Of a stretch of 64,000 nucleotides of DNA, positions 49,160 through 59,416 are shown piece after piece. The notes under the pieces are model-generated. The model searched no databases and was not told the origin of the DNA. It saw only the letters and a program-made list of their open reading frames with translations. Position numbers and translations under genes: made by a program. Source of the DNA: Massilia sp. 9I (lineage in GTDB: Bacteria; Pseudomonadota; Gammaproteobacteria; Burkholderiales; Burkholderiaceae_D). The DNA lies in assembly GCF_902506415.1 (NCBI RefSeq), contig NZ_LR733275.1:1127651-1191650 (forward strand), given 5' to 3'. Within the stretch, counting starts at the first letter, position 1, and the number at the start of each line of letters is the position of its first letter.

Positions 49160-50934
49160 CACAAGCTCTCCTCTACCGGTTCGTCCGGGATGATGATGTC
49201 GGTGATCGATGAGTCGGGCGGTACGTTCGCCGCCCGCAATGCGTTGGCCGCCAGGTCGGCGGCGGTCGGCGCCGCGACACTGCCGCCGGTCCGCAAGGCG
49301 CCGCGCGGGTTGTCGATCATGACCGCGATGATGAAGCGCGGTTTCGACATCGGCGCGATGCCGACGAAGTAGCCGATGTTGTCGGTGCGCGAGTAGCGGC
49401 CGTTGACGATCTTTTCCGCGGTGCCGGTCTTGCCGCCCACGCGGTAGCCCGGCACTTGCGCCTTGGAGGCGGTGCCTTCCGGGCTCACCACGGATTCGAG
49501 CATGGTGCGCACCTGGGCCGCGGTCTTCGGCGAGATCACCTGCTGGCCGACCGGCTTCTCGTCCACCTTCAGGAAGGAGAGCGGAATGATGTCGCCGTTG
49601 CGGGCGAAGATCATGTACGAGCGCGCCATCTGCAGCAGCGACACCGACAGGCCGTGGCCGAAGGCCATGTTGGCGTACTCGATCGGCTTCCACGATTTCC
49701 ATGGACGAACACGGCCGGCGGTGGCGCCCGGGAAGCCGAAGCGCGGCGCCTGGCCGTAGCCCAGCTTGGTGTACATCTCCCACATTTCCTGCGCCGGGAT
49801 CATCTGCGAAATCTTGACCACGCCGATGTTCGAGGACTTCTGGATGATGCCGCCGACGTTGCGCACGCCGTAATTGTGGGTATCGCGGATGCGCTTGCCT
49901 GTCACCATCATGAAGCCGGGATTGGTGTCGAACACGGTGTCCGGGGTGATGCGCCTGGTCTCGAGGCCGAGCGCCACCGTCACCGGCTTGATCGTCGAGC
50001 CGGGTTCGAAGGTGTCGGTGATGACGCGGTTGCGCAGCTGGGCGCCGGTCAGCTTGGAGCGGTCGTTCGGGTTGTAGGTCGGGTAGTTGGCCATGGCCAG
50101 CACTTCGCCGGTCTCGACGTCGAGCACCACGGCGCCGCCGGCCTGGGCGTTGAACTTCTCGACCGCGTTCTTCACGCTGGTGAAGGCGATGTACTGCAGC
50201 TTGCTGTCGACCGACAGGGTCAGGTCCTTGCCCTCGTGCGGCTCGCGGAACATGCCAAGGTCTTCGGCGATGTGGCCGAGGCGGTCGCGGATCACGCGGC
50301 GGCTGCCCGGCACACCCATCAGGTTCTTCTGATGGAACAGCTCCATGCCTTCCTGGCCCTTGTCCTCGACGTTGGTGAAGCCCACCAGGTGGGTCATCAC
50401 TTCGCCCTGCGGGTAGTAGCGCTTGTATTCCTTGCGGGTGTCGATGCCTTCGATCTTGAGCTTCTCGATCTTCTCCACCGCGTCCATCTCGACCTGGCGC
50501 TTCAGGTAGACGTAGGTGCGCTTCGGATCGAGCTTGGCGCGCAGTTCGGATTGCGGCATCTCGAGCAGGCGCGCCAGCTCGGCCAGCCGGTCCGGCGACT
50601 CCTTCAGCACTTCCTTCGGGAAGGCGGCCACCGCCTTGACCGGCAGCGACGAGGCCAGCACCTGGCCATGGCGATCCATGATCTTGCCGCGCGCGGCCGG
50701 CAGTTCGACCACGCGCTCGTAGCGGCTCTTGCCCTGCTTTTGCAGGAACTGGGTGGACACGCCCTGCAGCCAGAGCGCGCGCACGGCGAGCGCCACGAAG
50801 GCCGAGAACAGGACGAACAGCACCAGGCGCGAACGCCAGTTCGGGACGTTCACGGCCAGGACCGGGCTCTTCGAGAAAGCCACGCCCTTGGAGGCGGCGA
50901 CGCGCGGGACGGCGCGGCGTTCGACGCGGCTCAT
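49159..50934 (-). CDS. ftsI: Septal transpeptidase FtsI (PBP3)
   Basis: Monofunctional class B penicillin-binding protein that cross-links septal peptidoglycan with FtsW. The 591 residues comprise a short cytoplasmic tail, one membrane helix (about 36-55), the pedestal (RGKIMDRHGQVLA) and the transpeptidase domain with STIK at Ser313, SSN at 367-369 and KTGT at 502-505. The GTG/ATG chosen (50934) overlaps ftsL by 4 nt; a longer upstream frame is out of family. Confidence 0.96.
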   Translation of the reverse strand: MSRVERRAVPRVAASKGVAFSKSPVLAVNVPNWRSRLVLFVLFSAFVALAVRALWLQGVSTQFLQKQGKSRYERVVELPAARGKIMDRHGQVLASSLPVKAVAAFPKEVLKESPDRLAELARLLEMPQSELRAKLDPKRTYVYLKRQVEMDAVEKIEKLKIEGIDTRKEYKRYYPQGEVMTHLVGFTNVEDKGQEGMELFHQKNLMGVPGSRRVIRDRLGHIAEDLGMFREPHEGKDLTLSVDSKLQYIAFTSVKNAVEKFNAQAGGAVVLDVETGEVLAMANYPTYNPNDRSKLTGAQLRNRVITDTFEPGSTIKPVTVALGLETRRITPDTVFDTNPGFMMVTGKRIRDTHNYGVRNVGGIIQKSSNIGVVKISQMIPAQEMWEMYTKLGYGQAPRFGFPGATAGRVRPWKSWKPIEYANMAFGHGLSVSLLQMARSYMIFARNGDIIPLSFLKVDEKPVGQQVISPKTAAQVRTMLESVVSPEGTASKAQVPGYRVGGKTGTAEKIVNGRYSRTDNIGYFVGIAPMSKPRFIIAVMIDNPRGALRTGGSVAAPTAADLAANALRAANVPPDSSITDIIIPDEPVEESL

Positions 50935-51203
50935 TTCGCGCCCTCCGTCAGGTATTGGGTACGGGCCGGGCTCAAGGGAGTCATGTTCAGGCTGGTGCGC
51001 GCGATCTGTTCGATGCGTTCGTTCTTGCCGAGGGTCGACTGGTCGAGCTGGAGCTGGGTCCAGTCGACTTCGAGCTGGCGCGCATGCTGGTTCAGGCGCT
51101 CGAGTTCGATCAGGAGGTGGCGTCCCTGGTAGCGGGCGTTCACCACCGACAGCGCGCAGCCGACCACGGCCGCCGTCAGGAGGATGTTCAGCTTGACGCT
51201 CAC
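50931..51203 (-). CDS. ftsL: Cell division protein FtsL
   Basis: Small bitopic membrane protein of the FtsQLB complex. The 90 residues have a short N-terminus, one membrane helix (about 5-22) and a coiled coil ([20 protein letters not shown]), ending [13 protein letters not shown]. It overlaps rsmH and ftsI by 4 nt each. Confidence 0.92.
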   Translation of the reverse strand: MSVKLNILLTAAVVGCALSVVNARYQGRHLLIELERLNQHARQLEVDWTQLQLDQSTLGKNERIEQIARTSLNMTPLSPARTQYLTEGAK

Positions 51204-52162
51204 GCAGCGGCTCCCAGGCGTTCGGCCACGCGCAGCACCGCCGAGCGGGCACGCGGATTGGCGTCGACTTCCGCGTCGGACGGCTTGGTCTTGGTGATCA
51301 GTTTCATCAATGGTTGCGGCAGGTCGGCAGCGCGGATCGGCAGCCGGCGGTCCGGCTGCGCCACTTTGGCTTTCGACGCCAGGAACTGCTTGACCATGCG
51401 GTCTTCCAGCGAGTGGAAGCTGATCACGGACATGCGCGCACCCGGCGCCAGCACCGCGTAGGCGGCGCTCAGACCTGCTTCGAGGTCTTCAAGCTCTTTA
51501 TTGATGAAAATCCGGACAGCCTGAAAGGTCCGGGTTGCCGGATCCTTGCCCTTTTCGCGGGTTTTGACCGTGTCTGCCACGATTGCGGCAAGCTCTCGTG
51601 TGGTCGAAATTGGCTGGACTGCGCGGCGAGCAACAATCGCCTTTGCAATCTGGAAAGCAAACCGTTCTTCTCCATAATCCCGAATAACCTTTTCCAGTTG
51701 TTGTTCCGTCGCGGTGGCCAGCCATTCGGCCGCCGACATCCCGCGCGTGGTATCCATGCGCATGTCCAGCGGCCCATCCTGGCGGAAACTGAATCCGCGC
51801 GAAGCGTCGTCCACCTGCGGCGACGAAATACCCAGGTCCAGCAAAATGCCGTCCACCTGGTCGATGCCGCGCGCGGCCAGCGCGTCCTGCATCGTGGCAA
51901 AACTGTCATGCACGATCGTGAAGCGGGCGTCCTGCACCCCCTCCGCGGTGGCGATCGCCTGCGGATCCTTGTCGAAAGCCACCAGGCGTCCTTGCGGGCC
52001 CAGTCGCGACAGGATCAGGCGGCTATGGCCGCCGCGGCCGAACGTGCCATCTATATATGTACCGTTGGCGCGCTCTCCCACCAGGTTGAGCGCGTCGACT
52101 GCTTCATCCAGCAGCACCGTGCGATGCTGAAAAGCTCCAGGCACCGTGTTTGTTTCCGTCAT
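51200..52162 (-). CDS. rsmH: 16S rRNA (cytosine(1402)-N4)-methyltransferase RsmH
   Basis: S-adenosylmethionine-dependent methyltransferase (MraW) that modifies C1402 of 16S rRNA. The 320 residues include [16 protein letters not shown] (SAM motif), [26 protein letters not shown] and [13 protein letters not shown]. The start [20 protein letters not shown], 7 nt after mraZ, was chosen; longer frames would overlap mraZ. Confidence 0.95.
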   Translation of the reverse strand: MTETNTVPGAFQHRTVLLDEAVDALNLVGERANGTYIDGTFGRGGHSRLILSRLGPQGRLVAFDKDPQAIATAEGVQDARFTIVHDSFATMQDALAARGIDQVDGILLDLGISSPQVDDASRGFSFRQDGPLDMRMDTTRGMSAAEWLATATEQQLEKVIRDYGEERFAFQIAKAIVARRAVQPISTTRELAAIVADTVKTREKGKDPATRTFQAVRIFINKELEDLEAGLSAAYAVLAPGARMSVISFHSLEDRMVKQFLASKAKVAQPDRRLPIRAADLPQPLMKLITKTKPSDAEVDANPRARSAVLRVAERLGAAA

Positions 52163-52169
52163 CGGCGCC

Positions 52170-52598
52170 TCAGAAGGAGAAATTGGAAAGGACATCGGGC
52201 ATGCCGCCGGCAACAGCCTCGGCTTCGCTTTCGGCAAGCTTGGCGGCATCCCAGATTTCGAAATGGGTGCCCATGCCCAACATCATGACTTCTTTCTCCA
52301 GACCCACGGCAGCGCGCAGCTCGGGCGAAATCAGCACCCTGCCCGCACTGTCCAACTCGACATCGCACGCGTTACCAAGGAAAATGCGCTGCCACGCCCT
52401 TGCCGACATCGGCCAGGAAGCGATCTGCTCGCGATGCTGTTCCCACACCGGACGGGGGAAGAACAGCAGGCAGCCATGCGGATGCTTGGTCAGCGTCATC
52501 CGTCCCTCGCACTGCACCGCAAGGGCGTCACGATGCTTGGCCGGGATCGACATCCGGCCTTTTGCATCGAGATTGATCGCTGACGCGCCCTGGAACAC
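52170..52598 (-). CDS. mraZ: Transcriptional regulator MraZ
   Basis: DNA-binding ring-forming repressor of the dcw operon. The 142 residues hold two SpoVT/AbrB-like repeats ([19 protein letters not shown] and [20 protein letters not shown]). The start is a GTG after TAGGTAAAGCC. It is the first gene of the cluster, and its likely binding repeats lie 66-100 nt upstream. Confidence 0.95.
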   Translation of the reverse strand: MFQGASAINLDAKGRMSIPAKHRDALAVQCEGRMTLTKHPHGCLLFFPRPVWEQHREQIASWPMSARAWQRIFLGNACDVELDSAGRVLISPELRAAVGLEKEVMMLGMGTHFEIWDAAKLAESEAEAVAGGMPDVLSNFSF

Positions 52599-53071
52599 GG
52601 CTTTACCTAGCTTGGAGAATTATCAATTTAGAATTTTTTGGCCGCTTGAGGTTCGGAAACCATCCCACAAATCGACACTTTTTCACACTGTTTCCCACTT
52701 TATTGGAATCAAGATTAGTGGTCAAGCGAATTCACGCTTGGCAAATCCTAATTTTGCTAATGAAACCAAGGACTTAGCGCCTTCTATTGAGAGATGGTCA
52801 ACGTAAAATGTCTCGTAAATCAGTCACTTAGGAAACTGATTGAAGGTTGGACCTCACTTGTACTGACAACATTTCTGTTTGATCAATATCACGTCATGAC
52901 GTTGTCTTTTCTCATGGAAACATAAATTTCTCTGCAGAATTAGGGGTGGAGGATTGGCGCGGCTCGGCCGGAAGCGTTAGGATCGAGGCAAGGCAAAAAC
53001 CCATCCGGCTCATGGCCCGCTCGGCAGGATGGAGCAGCCTGGACGGGAGCGGGCCTGCCAAGGAGAAAGCC
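52599..53071. promoter_or_regulatory. AT-rich divergent control region between mraZ and the AAA+ gene
   Basis: This 473-nt region, much lower in GC than its surroundings over 52600-52930, holds the dcw promoter area on the minus strand and the start region of the AAA+ gene on the plus strand. Visible are the MraZ repeats (separate entry), an inverted repeat AATCAGT-N10-ACTGATT (52818-52841) and a perfect 12-bp palindrome ACGTCATGACGT (52891-52902). The minus strand has GATAAT about 25 nt upstream of mraZ as a possible -10, without a clear -35. From about 52946 the DNA becomes GC-rich leader. Confidence 0.65.
52664..52698 (-). promoter_or_regulatory. MraZ box: four 5-bp repeats with 10-bp period
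   Basis: On the minus strand GTGGG, GTGTG, GTGTC and GTGGG begin every 10 bp (52698, 52688, 52678, 52668). MraZ of several bacteria binds 3-4 GTGGG/TGGGN-type repeats separated by 5 nt upstream of mraZ, and this spacing matches. The outer two copies are consensus and the inner two degenerate. Confidence 0.85.
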
Positions 53072-54022
53072 GTGAGCATCACCCTCGCCCGTACCTGCGC
53101 GGTCTACGACCTGATCGAAGTTCAGGAAGCGCTCGACCGCAGCCGCGGCCGCTCCCCGGAACTCGAAGCGTTCTACGAGCGCATGCTGGAGACCGGGGCC
53201 GACCGCTTCGTCACCAAGCCCTCATCGATCGAGGCCCTCGATCCCCTGTTTGAAGAATGTCCGAATTTCGAGGAAGTCCTGGACGACCTCGCCCGCTACT
53301 TGCGCCTGGCGCATGCGGGGGACCGCGGCTTCAACGTCATGCCCATCCTGCTGCTGGGCGGCCCCGGCGTGGGCAAGACCCACTTCGCGCGGCGCCTGGC
53401 GCGCGTGATGCAGACCGAGTGTGAGCTGATCAGCATGAACGCCCTGTCGGCTGGCTTCGTCATCACCGGCAGCTCGGCCAGCTGGCGCGGCGCGAAATGC
53501 GGCAAGGTGGCCGAGCGCCTCGTGCGCGGGCAGTACGCCAATCCGGTGATCGTGCTCGATGAAGTGGAGAAGGCCAGCGGCTCCTCGCAGTCCGACCCGC
53601 TGGCCGCCCTGTATCAGTTGCTGGAGCCGGAGACGGCCAGCAGCTTCCGTGACGAATTCATCGACGTCGAGATCGACGCCTCGCAGATCTTCTGGGTCCT
53701 GACCGCCAACTCCACCGAAGGCATTCCCCATCCGCTGCTGAACCGCATGGCAGTGTACGAAGTGCCCACGCCGACGCCCGAGCAGGCGGCCGGCATCGCC
53801 CAGCGCATGTATGCCGGGCTGCTGGACGAACTGAACCTGGCGGCCTTCGACCCGCGCCTAGGGGACGTGGTGCTCGATAAACTGGTGAACGTGTCGCCGC
53901 GCGACCTGCGCAAGACCTTGCTGGATGGCCTCGGACACGCGCTAGCGGCCGGGCGCGAACGCGTGAGCGTGGACGACATCCGGCTCAGGGCGACGCCGGG
54001 CAAGGGTCGGATCGGGTTCTGA
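53072..54022 (+). CDS. Lon-like AAA+ ATPase lacking a protease domain
   Basis: A 316-residue AAA+ protein whose ATPase core resembles Lon: Walker A GGPGVGKT (96-103), a Lon-like stretch (TGSSASWRGAKCGKVAERL), Walker B VIVLDEVE (159-166), Asn213 sensor 1 (TANSTEG), Arg225 finger (LLNRMAVYE) and a sensor-2 helix (NVSPRDLRKTLLDG). It has no Lon N-terminal domain and no Ser-Lys protease domain. Start GTG with AGGAG 7 nt upstream; ATGs farther upstream have no family features. It is divergent from mraZ. A remodelling or chaperone role is inference. Confidence 0.82.
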   Translation: MSITLARTCAVYDLIEVQEALDRSRGRSPELEAFYERMLETGADRFVTKPSSIEALDPLFEECPNFEEVLDDLARYLRLAHAGDRGFNVMPILLLGGPGVGKTHFARRLARVMQTECELISMNALSAGFVITGSSASWRGAKCGKVAERLVRGQYANPVIVLDEVEKASGSSQSDPLAALYQLLEPETASSFRDEFIDVEIDASQIFWVLTANSTEGIPHPLLNRMAVYEVPTPTPEQAAGIAQRMYAGLLDELNLAAFDPRLGDVVLDKLVNVSPRDLRKTLLDGLGHALAAGRERVSVDDIRLRATPGKGRIGF

Positions 54023-54028
54023 GAGCGC

Positions 54029-54298
54029 TCAGCCGCCAGGGCCTTTATGTCGATCGCGGCCGAGGAAGGGTCCCGGCGGCTCGCCGGTCTTCGCGCAAAT
54101 GAAGATCAGGATCGCGGCGAGCCCGAAGGCCCAGGCCATGAACCACCCGGGACTCGCGGGCAGGATCAGGATCGCCCCCGCGACCAGCAGCAGCCAGAAG
54201 GCCGCGAAGACCACCCAGCCCTGCCAGGTCAGCGGCAGGCCCCATCCCCATCCATGGCTCGGCGGCTTGGCCGGGAACCAGTATTTTTTCTCGTTCAT
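54029..54298 (-). CDS. Small membrane protein of unknown function
   Basis: An 89-residue protein beginning MNEKKYWFPAKPPSHGWGWG, with two adjacent hydrophobic segments (about 28-47 and 51-68) separated by a Pro/Ser turn, and a basic Gly/Pro-rich end. Not recognised as a named family, though the YWFPAKxxGWGWGxP start is a pattern of small inner-membrane proteins. It converges with the AAA+ gene. Confidence 0.65.
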   Translation of the reverse strand: MNEKKYWFPAKPPSHGWGWGLPLTWQGWVVFAAFWLLLVAGAILILPASPGWFMAWAFGLAAILIFICAKTGEPPGPFLGRDRHKGPGG

Positions 54299-54607
54299 TC
54301 TTTGCCGTTGGCGCAGCGTTCTATGTAAATCGCTGTTGTCCGCATCGAGGCCTCCTGTTGGATATCGTGCAGATCATGCCATCTGGAGCGGACGCGCAGG
54401 CTCACGGATTGTCACGCGCCAGGCGTCCGGGCAAAAAAAGCGCCCCGGATGAGCGGGGCGCAAGGGGAAGCTGTTCGGTGACACCGAATGGATTATGCCT
54501 AGCGACGCCGGCCGAAGTAAGAGGCTCGCGCCCATTTACGTCCGGGGCGGCGTCGGTTCCCCCACCGCAGGGGGCGTGCTGAGGGAATCGCAGGTGCGGC
54601 CGCATGC
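54299..54607 (-). other. 309-nt region with structured minus-strand sequence, no gene
   Basis: No convincing protein gene is present; open frames here run through the terminator at 54433-54461. On the minus strand, downstream of the 86-residue gene, the DNA contains a paired GCGACGCCG / CGGCGTCG (about 54501-54555), a short hairpin TTCGGTG-A-CACCGAA (54474-54488) and then the intrinsic terminator. This could be a long 3' UTR or a small RNA. No Rfam family was recognised by eye. Confidence 0.4.
54433..54461 (-). terminator. Intrinsic terminator, minus strand
   Basis: A GCGCCCCG / CGGGGCGC stem (8 bp, loop GATGAG) followed on the minus strand by seven T. It lies 150 nt downstream of the stop of the 86-residue gene, implying a transcript that extends well past the coding end or an independent RNA. 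Confidence 0.82.
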
Positions 54608-54868
54608 TCAGCGCAGGTAGGCCTGGAGCACCGCGGCGCTCCGATCCATGCCCTCCTTGAGGCGCTTCTCCGCGTGCAGCGCATAGTCGGCGGGCGACGC
54701 GCCGCCCTGCGTGGCGGCCTTGGCCGACATCGCCTTGGCGGCGACGCCGAGGGCGACAATGGCCTGATCCCAGGTCAGCCCGGAAGCCAATGCGTCTTCG
54801 ACCACTCGGGCCGCGAGTGTGCCGAGCTTGTCGATCAGGCGGGGATCGGTGTCTCCTAGTTTCAGCAT
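54608..54868 (-). CDS. Small helical protein of unknown function
   Basis: An 86-residue protein (MLKLGDTDPRLIDKLGTLAA at the start) of mostly amphipathic Ala-rich helix, with a basic C-terminal part (LHAEKRLKEGMDRSAAVLQA). No domain is recognised and no signal peptide or membrane segment is present. It has an AAGGAG-like ribosome-binding site just upstream (reverse complement of CTCCTT). Unusual for its downstream structured region. Confidence 0.6.
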   Translation of the reverse strand: MLKLGDTDPRLIDKLGTLAARVVEDALASGLTWDQAIVALGVAAKAMSAKAATQGGASPADYALHAEKRLKEGMDRSAAVLQAYLR

Positions 54869-54991
54869 GTCCTTCTCCTTGCGAAGCTGTCGTCATGCCG
54901 ATGATACGGGAAGCGCGAGCGTGCCCGGAACACGCTTGGGCCCTGCCGCTCAGGACTGTTCCCGAACCGCCATACCGCCTCCACGAGCCAA

Positions 54992-55516
54992 TCAGCGCAT
55001 GTTAGCAGCTGCCGGCGCAGGCGAGTCGATGGCATAGGCGCGAGCGGCGGCAATGTCGCGCGCCAGCTGGCCCAGGAAGTAACCGTTGCACAGTCCGAGC
55101 AGGCCACAAGTGCCCACTGCGAAACCGGCGCCTAGCGCCACCTGCGGCTGCACCGCCTGCACCACCGCCATCGCATACTTGATCACGAACACCGACAGCA
55201 TCATCAGGAGCGGCGTCCAGCTGCCGCGGATGCGCAGGCTGCCCGGCACGCTGCCGGCCGTGACGCGGCTGCCGCCGAAGGTCCAGCGCTGCAGGGCAAT
55301 GAGGGCGGTGCCGGCAAGCCAGGCCGCCATCGCCACCGAACCGAGGCCGAAGCGCGCGCCGATCGACTGCAGCGCCAGCACCAGCATCACGGCCGGGATG
55401 ATCGTCATGCGGGTAATGGTGATGTCGCGCTCGCGCAGCGCCAGCACGCCGCGAAAGACCAGAAAGGCGAGGATGGCCCAGACATAGACCGGGGTATGGG
55501 TGAGGATTTGCGACAT
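54992..55516 (-). CDS. Multi-pass membrane protein of unknown function
   Basis: A 174-residue protein with five hydrophobic segments (about 8-24, 37-54, 60-76, 103-123, 127-148) and the cytoplasmic motif RERDITITRM between the first two. DUF6622-like by memory of similar proteins in related genomes, but I cannot confirm the family. It is a single gene between the small helical protein and glpK. Confidence 0.6.
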   Translation of the reverse strand: MSQILTHTPVYVWAILAFLVFRGVLALRERDITITRMTIIPAVMLVLALQSIGARFGLGSVAMAAWLAGTALIALQRWTFGGSRVTAGSVPGSLRIRGSWTPLLMMLSVFVIKYAMAVVQAVQPQVALGAGFAVGTCGLLGLCNGYFLGQLARDIAAARAYAIDSPAPAAANMR

Positions 55517-55649
55517 GCTAGGCTCCGACGAGATGAAAGTGTCGTCACCTTAACCAGGCCACGGGTTCGGCGCCGCCCCTTGCGACGAAGTGCATCCGGC
55601 CGGCGCGAACTGCGTTCGGGCAGCGCCAGTTGCGCAAGCCGGGGCGCAT

Positions 55650-57137
<1,488 letters not shown>

Positions 57138-57182
57138 CGTCGTCTCGCGAGGGCGCGGTCCGGGGAGAGACCGTCGAATTCA

Positions 57183-57524
57183 AGTAAAGCGGGCCGATAG
57201 GCCGGATTCTGTGTAGTGGTTTCCCTTGCGGGACGCCCCTATGACAGCCATTCCTCTAGGCGCTGGATTACTCCAGCGCTCAAGCTTCCTACCCGCACGC
57301 TCCGCGAGCAACATCAACGCGTGCCTATTTGGAATTGCTCCAGGTGGAGGTTACCGCGTTTCACCGTAACTTAATACGCTCGTCTCTGTGGCCCTATTCC
57401 TCGCCTTATACCTTGCGGCTTTCGGCGGACGGCCGTTAACCGTCACCCTGCTCTATGGAGTCCGGACCTTCCTCCCGCCCTCACCCGAAGATGAGGACCA
57501 GCGACTGTCTGGCCTGCTTCACGG
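57183..57524 (-). ncRNA. rnpB: RNase P RNA, bacterial class A
   Basis: Catalytic RNA that matures tRNA 5' ends. On the minus strand the sequence begins near GGCCGTGAAGCAGGCCAGAC, then ACAGTCGCTGG, the conserved GGAGGAAGGTCCGGACTCCA region (usually AAAGTCCGG), AGAGCAGGGTG, the CR-IV/V pieces GGTGAAACGCGGTAA and CCACCTGGAGCAATTCCAAATAGG, and ends CAGAATCCGGCCTATCGGCC. Length about 340 nt. A TACAAT -10 box lies just upstream (57530-57535). Both ends are approximate. Confidence 0.93.
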
Positions 57525-57667
57525 CCAACATTGTAACCGATTGGACGCGCCCAACCCCGCCAGACGGCCACGTTTTCTGAAATTTCGTGTCGCCATTTCA
57601 AAATCCTTCCCCACCTCATCCACATAGAATGCTCAGGAATAGACAAACCTGCAAGGATGACCGAACC

Positions 57668-59371
57668 ATGACGCACCCTTCCCGCACCGGCGGCCAGATC
57701 CTGGTCGATGCGCTCCACACCCACGGCGTCGACACCGCGTTCGGCGTGCCCGGCGAAAGCTACCTGGACGTGCTGGATGCACTGCACGATTCGGATATCC
57801 GCTTCGTGATCAACCGGCAGGAAGGCGGCGCGGCGTTCATGGCCGAGGCCTACGGCAAGATGACTGGCAAGCCGGGCATCTGTTTTGTTACCCGCGGCCC
57901 AGGCGCGACCAACGCCTCGATCGGCGTGCACACGGCCTACCAGGACTCGACCCCGATGATCCTGTTCATCGGCCAGGTCGGCAGCGACTTCATCGACCGC
58001 GAAGCCTTCCAGGAAATCGACTACCGACGCATGTACGGCCAGATGGCGAAATGGGTCACGCAGATCGACCGCGCCGACCGCATCCCCGAATACATCGCGC
58101 GCGCCTTCCAGGTCGCCACCAGCGGCCGGCCCGGCCCGGTGGTGCTGGCGCTGCCGGAAGACATGCTGGTGAAGAAGGCGGAAGTCGCCGACGCGCGCCG
58201 CTACCAGCCAGTGCAGGCCGCGCCTTCCTCAGCGCAGATCGACCAGCTGCGCGCCATGCTGGCCCAAGCGAAGCGCCCGATCGTGCTGCTCGGCGGCGGC
58301 TCCTGGTCGGAGCAAGCCTGCACCGACCTGGCCCGCTTCGCCGAAGCGAACCAGCTGCCGGTGGGCTGCACCTTCCGCTTCCAGGACCTGCTGGACAACG
58401 CGCATCCGAACTACGTGGGCGACGTCGGCATCGGCATCAATCCCAAGTTGGCTGCGCGCGTGAAGGAAGCGGACCTGGTGATCGCGATCGGCCCGCGCCT
58501 GGGCGAGATGACCACCAGCGGTTACTCGCTGCTGGCGTCGCCGGTGCCGCGCCAGAAGCTGGTTCACATCCACGCCGACCCGGACGAACTGGGCAGCGTG
58601 TACCAGGGCGAACTGATGATCGCCAGCGGTCCGGCGCAGGTGTGCGCCATGCTGGCGGCCATGGAGCCGGTCGACGCCTCGGCCTGGGCCGGACAAGTGG
58701 AAGAAGCCAAGGCCGAGCTGGCCGCCTGGCAGGCGCAGCCGCCGATCTTCCGCGACGGCGCCGCGCCGCTCGACCTGTGGCTGGTGGTGCAGGAACTCAT
58801 GCGGCAGGCGCCGCGCGACACCATCATCACGAATGGGGCCGGCAATTACGCGACCTGGGCGCACCGCTTCTACCGCTATGGCGGCAAGCGCACCCAGCTG
58901 GCGCCGACCAATGGCGCCATGGGCTATGCGGTGCCGGCCGGCGTCGCCGCCAAGATCATCGACCCGCAGCGCACCGTGGTGACCTTCGCCGGCGACGGCG
59001 AATTCATGATGACCGGGCAGGAACTGGCCACCGCCGTGCAATACGGCGCCGGTGTGATCATCCTTGTGTTCAACAACAATATGTTCGGCACCATCCGCAT
59101 GCACCAGGAACGCGACTATCCTGGCCGCGTATCGGGCACGACCTTGCACAATCCGGATTTTGCGGGCCTGGCACGCGCCTACGGCGGCCACGGCGAAGTG
59201 GTCGAGAAGACCGAGGAATTCGCGCCCGCACTGCAGCGCGCGCTGGCGCATGCGAACGAACGCAAGCTGCCGGCCGTGATCGAACTGCGCTACGACGGCA
59301 ACCTGATCACGCCGAACGCGACGCTCGAAACCATCCGCAAGACGGCCGCGGCGGCGAAAGCCGGCAAGTAA
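57668..59371 (+). CDS. Thiamine-diphosphate-dependent enzyme, acetolactate-synthase-like
   Basis: A 567-residue ThDP enzyme: N-terminal PYR domain with Glu52 (INRQEGGAAFMAEAYGK), a central FAD/NAD-like domain, and a C-terminal PP domain with GDGEFMMTGQELATAVQYGA, the GDG...NN cofactor motif. It resembles acetolactate synthase large subunits but lies apart from ilvN/ilvC and could serve another decarboxylase or synthase role. The ATG at 57668 was chosen; a longer upstream frame enters rnpB. The gene is downstream of, and divergent from, rnpB. Confidence 0.86.
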   Translation: MTHPSRTGGQILVDALHTHGVDTAFGVPGESYLDVLDALHDSDIRFVINRQEGGAAFMAEAYGKMTGKPGICFVTRGPGATNASIGVHTAYQDSTPMILFIGQVGSDFIDREAFQEIDYRRMYGQMAKWVTQIDRADRIPEYIARAFQVATSGRPGPVVLALPEDMLVKKAEVADARRYQPVQAAPSSAQIDQLRAMLAQAKRPIVLLGGGSWSEQACTDLARFAEANQLPVGCTFRFQDLLDNAHPNYVGDVGIGINPKLAARVKEADLVIAIGPRLGEMTTSGYSLLASPVPRQKLVHIHADPDELGSVYQGELMIASGPAQVCAMLAAMEPVDASAWAGQVEEAKAELAAWQAQPPIFRDGAAPLDLWLVVQELMRQAPRDTIITNGAGNYATWAHRFYRYGGKRTQLAPTNGAMGYAVPAGVAAKIIDPQRTVVTFAGDGEFMMTGQELATAVQYGAGVIILVFNNNMFGTIRMHQERDYPGRVSGTTLHNPDFAGLARAYGGHGEVVEKTEEFAPALQRALAHANERKLPAVIELRYDGNLITPNATLETIRKTAAAAKAGK

Positions 59372-59416
59372 TCCATGCTGCTGCGGCCGCTCTCCCCGAA
59401 GAGCGTCCGTGGCTGC

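Noticed and set aside
49456-51132. 558-codon frame antisense to ftsI
   Set aside because: Mirrors FtsI codons, no recognisable domain, and the dcw cluster is continuous on the minus strand.
54402-54607. Short minus-strand frames downstream of the 86-residue gene
   Set aside because: They read straight through an intrinsic terminator and have no start context or family features.
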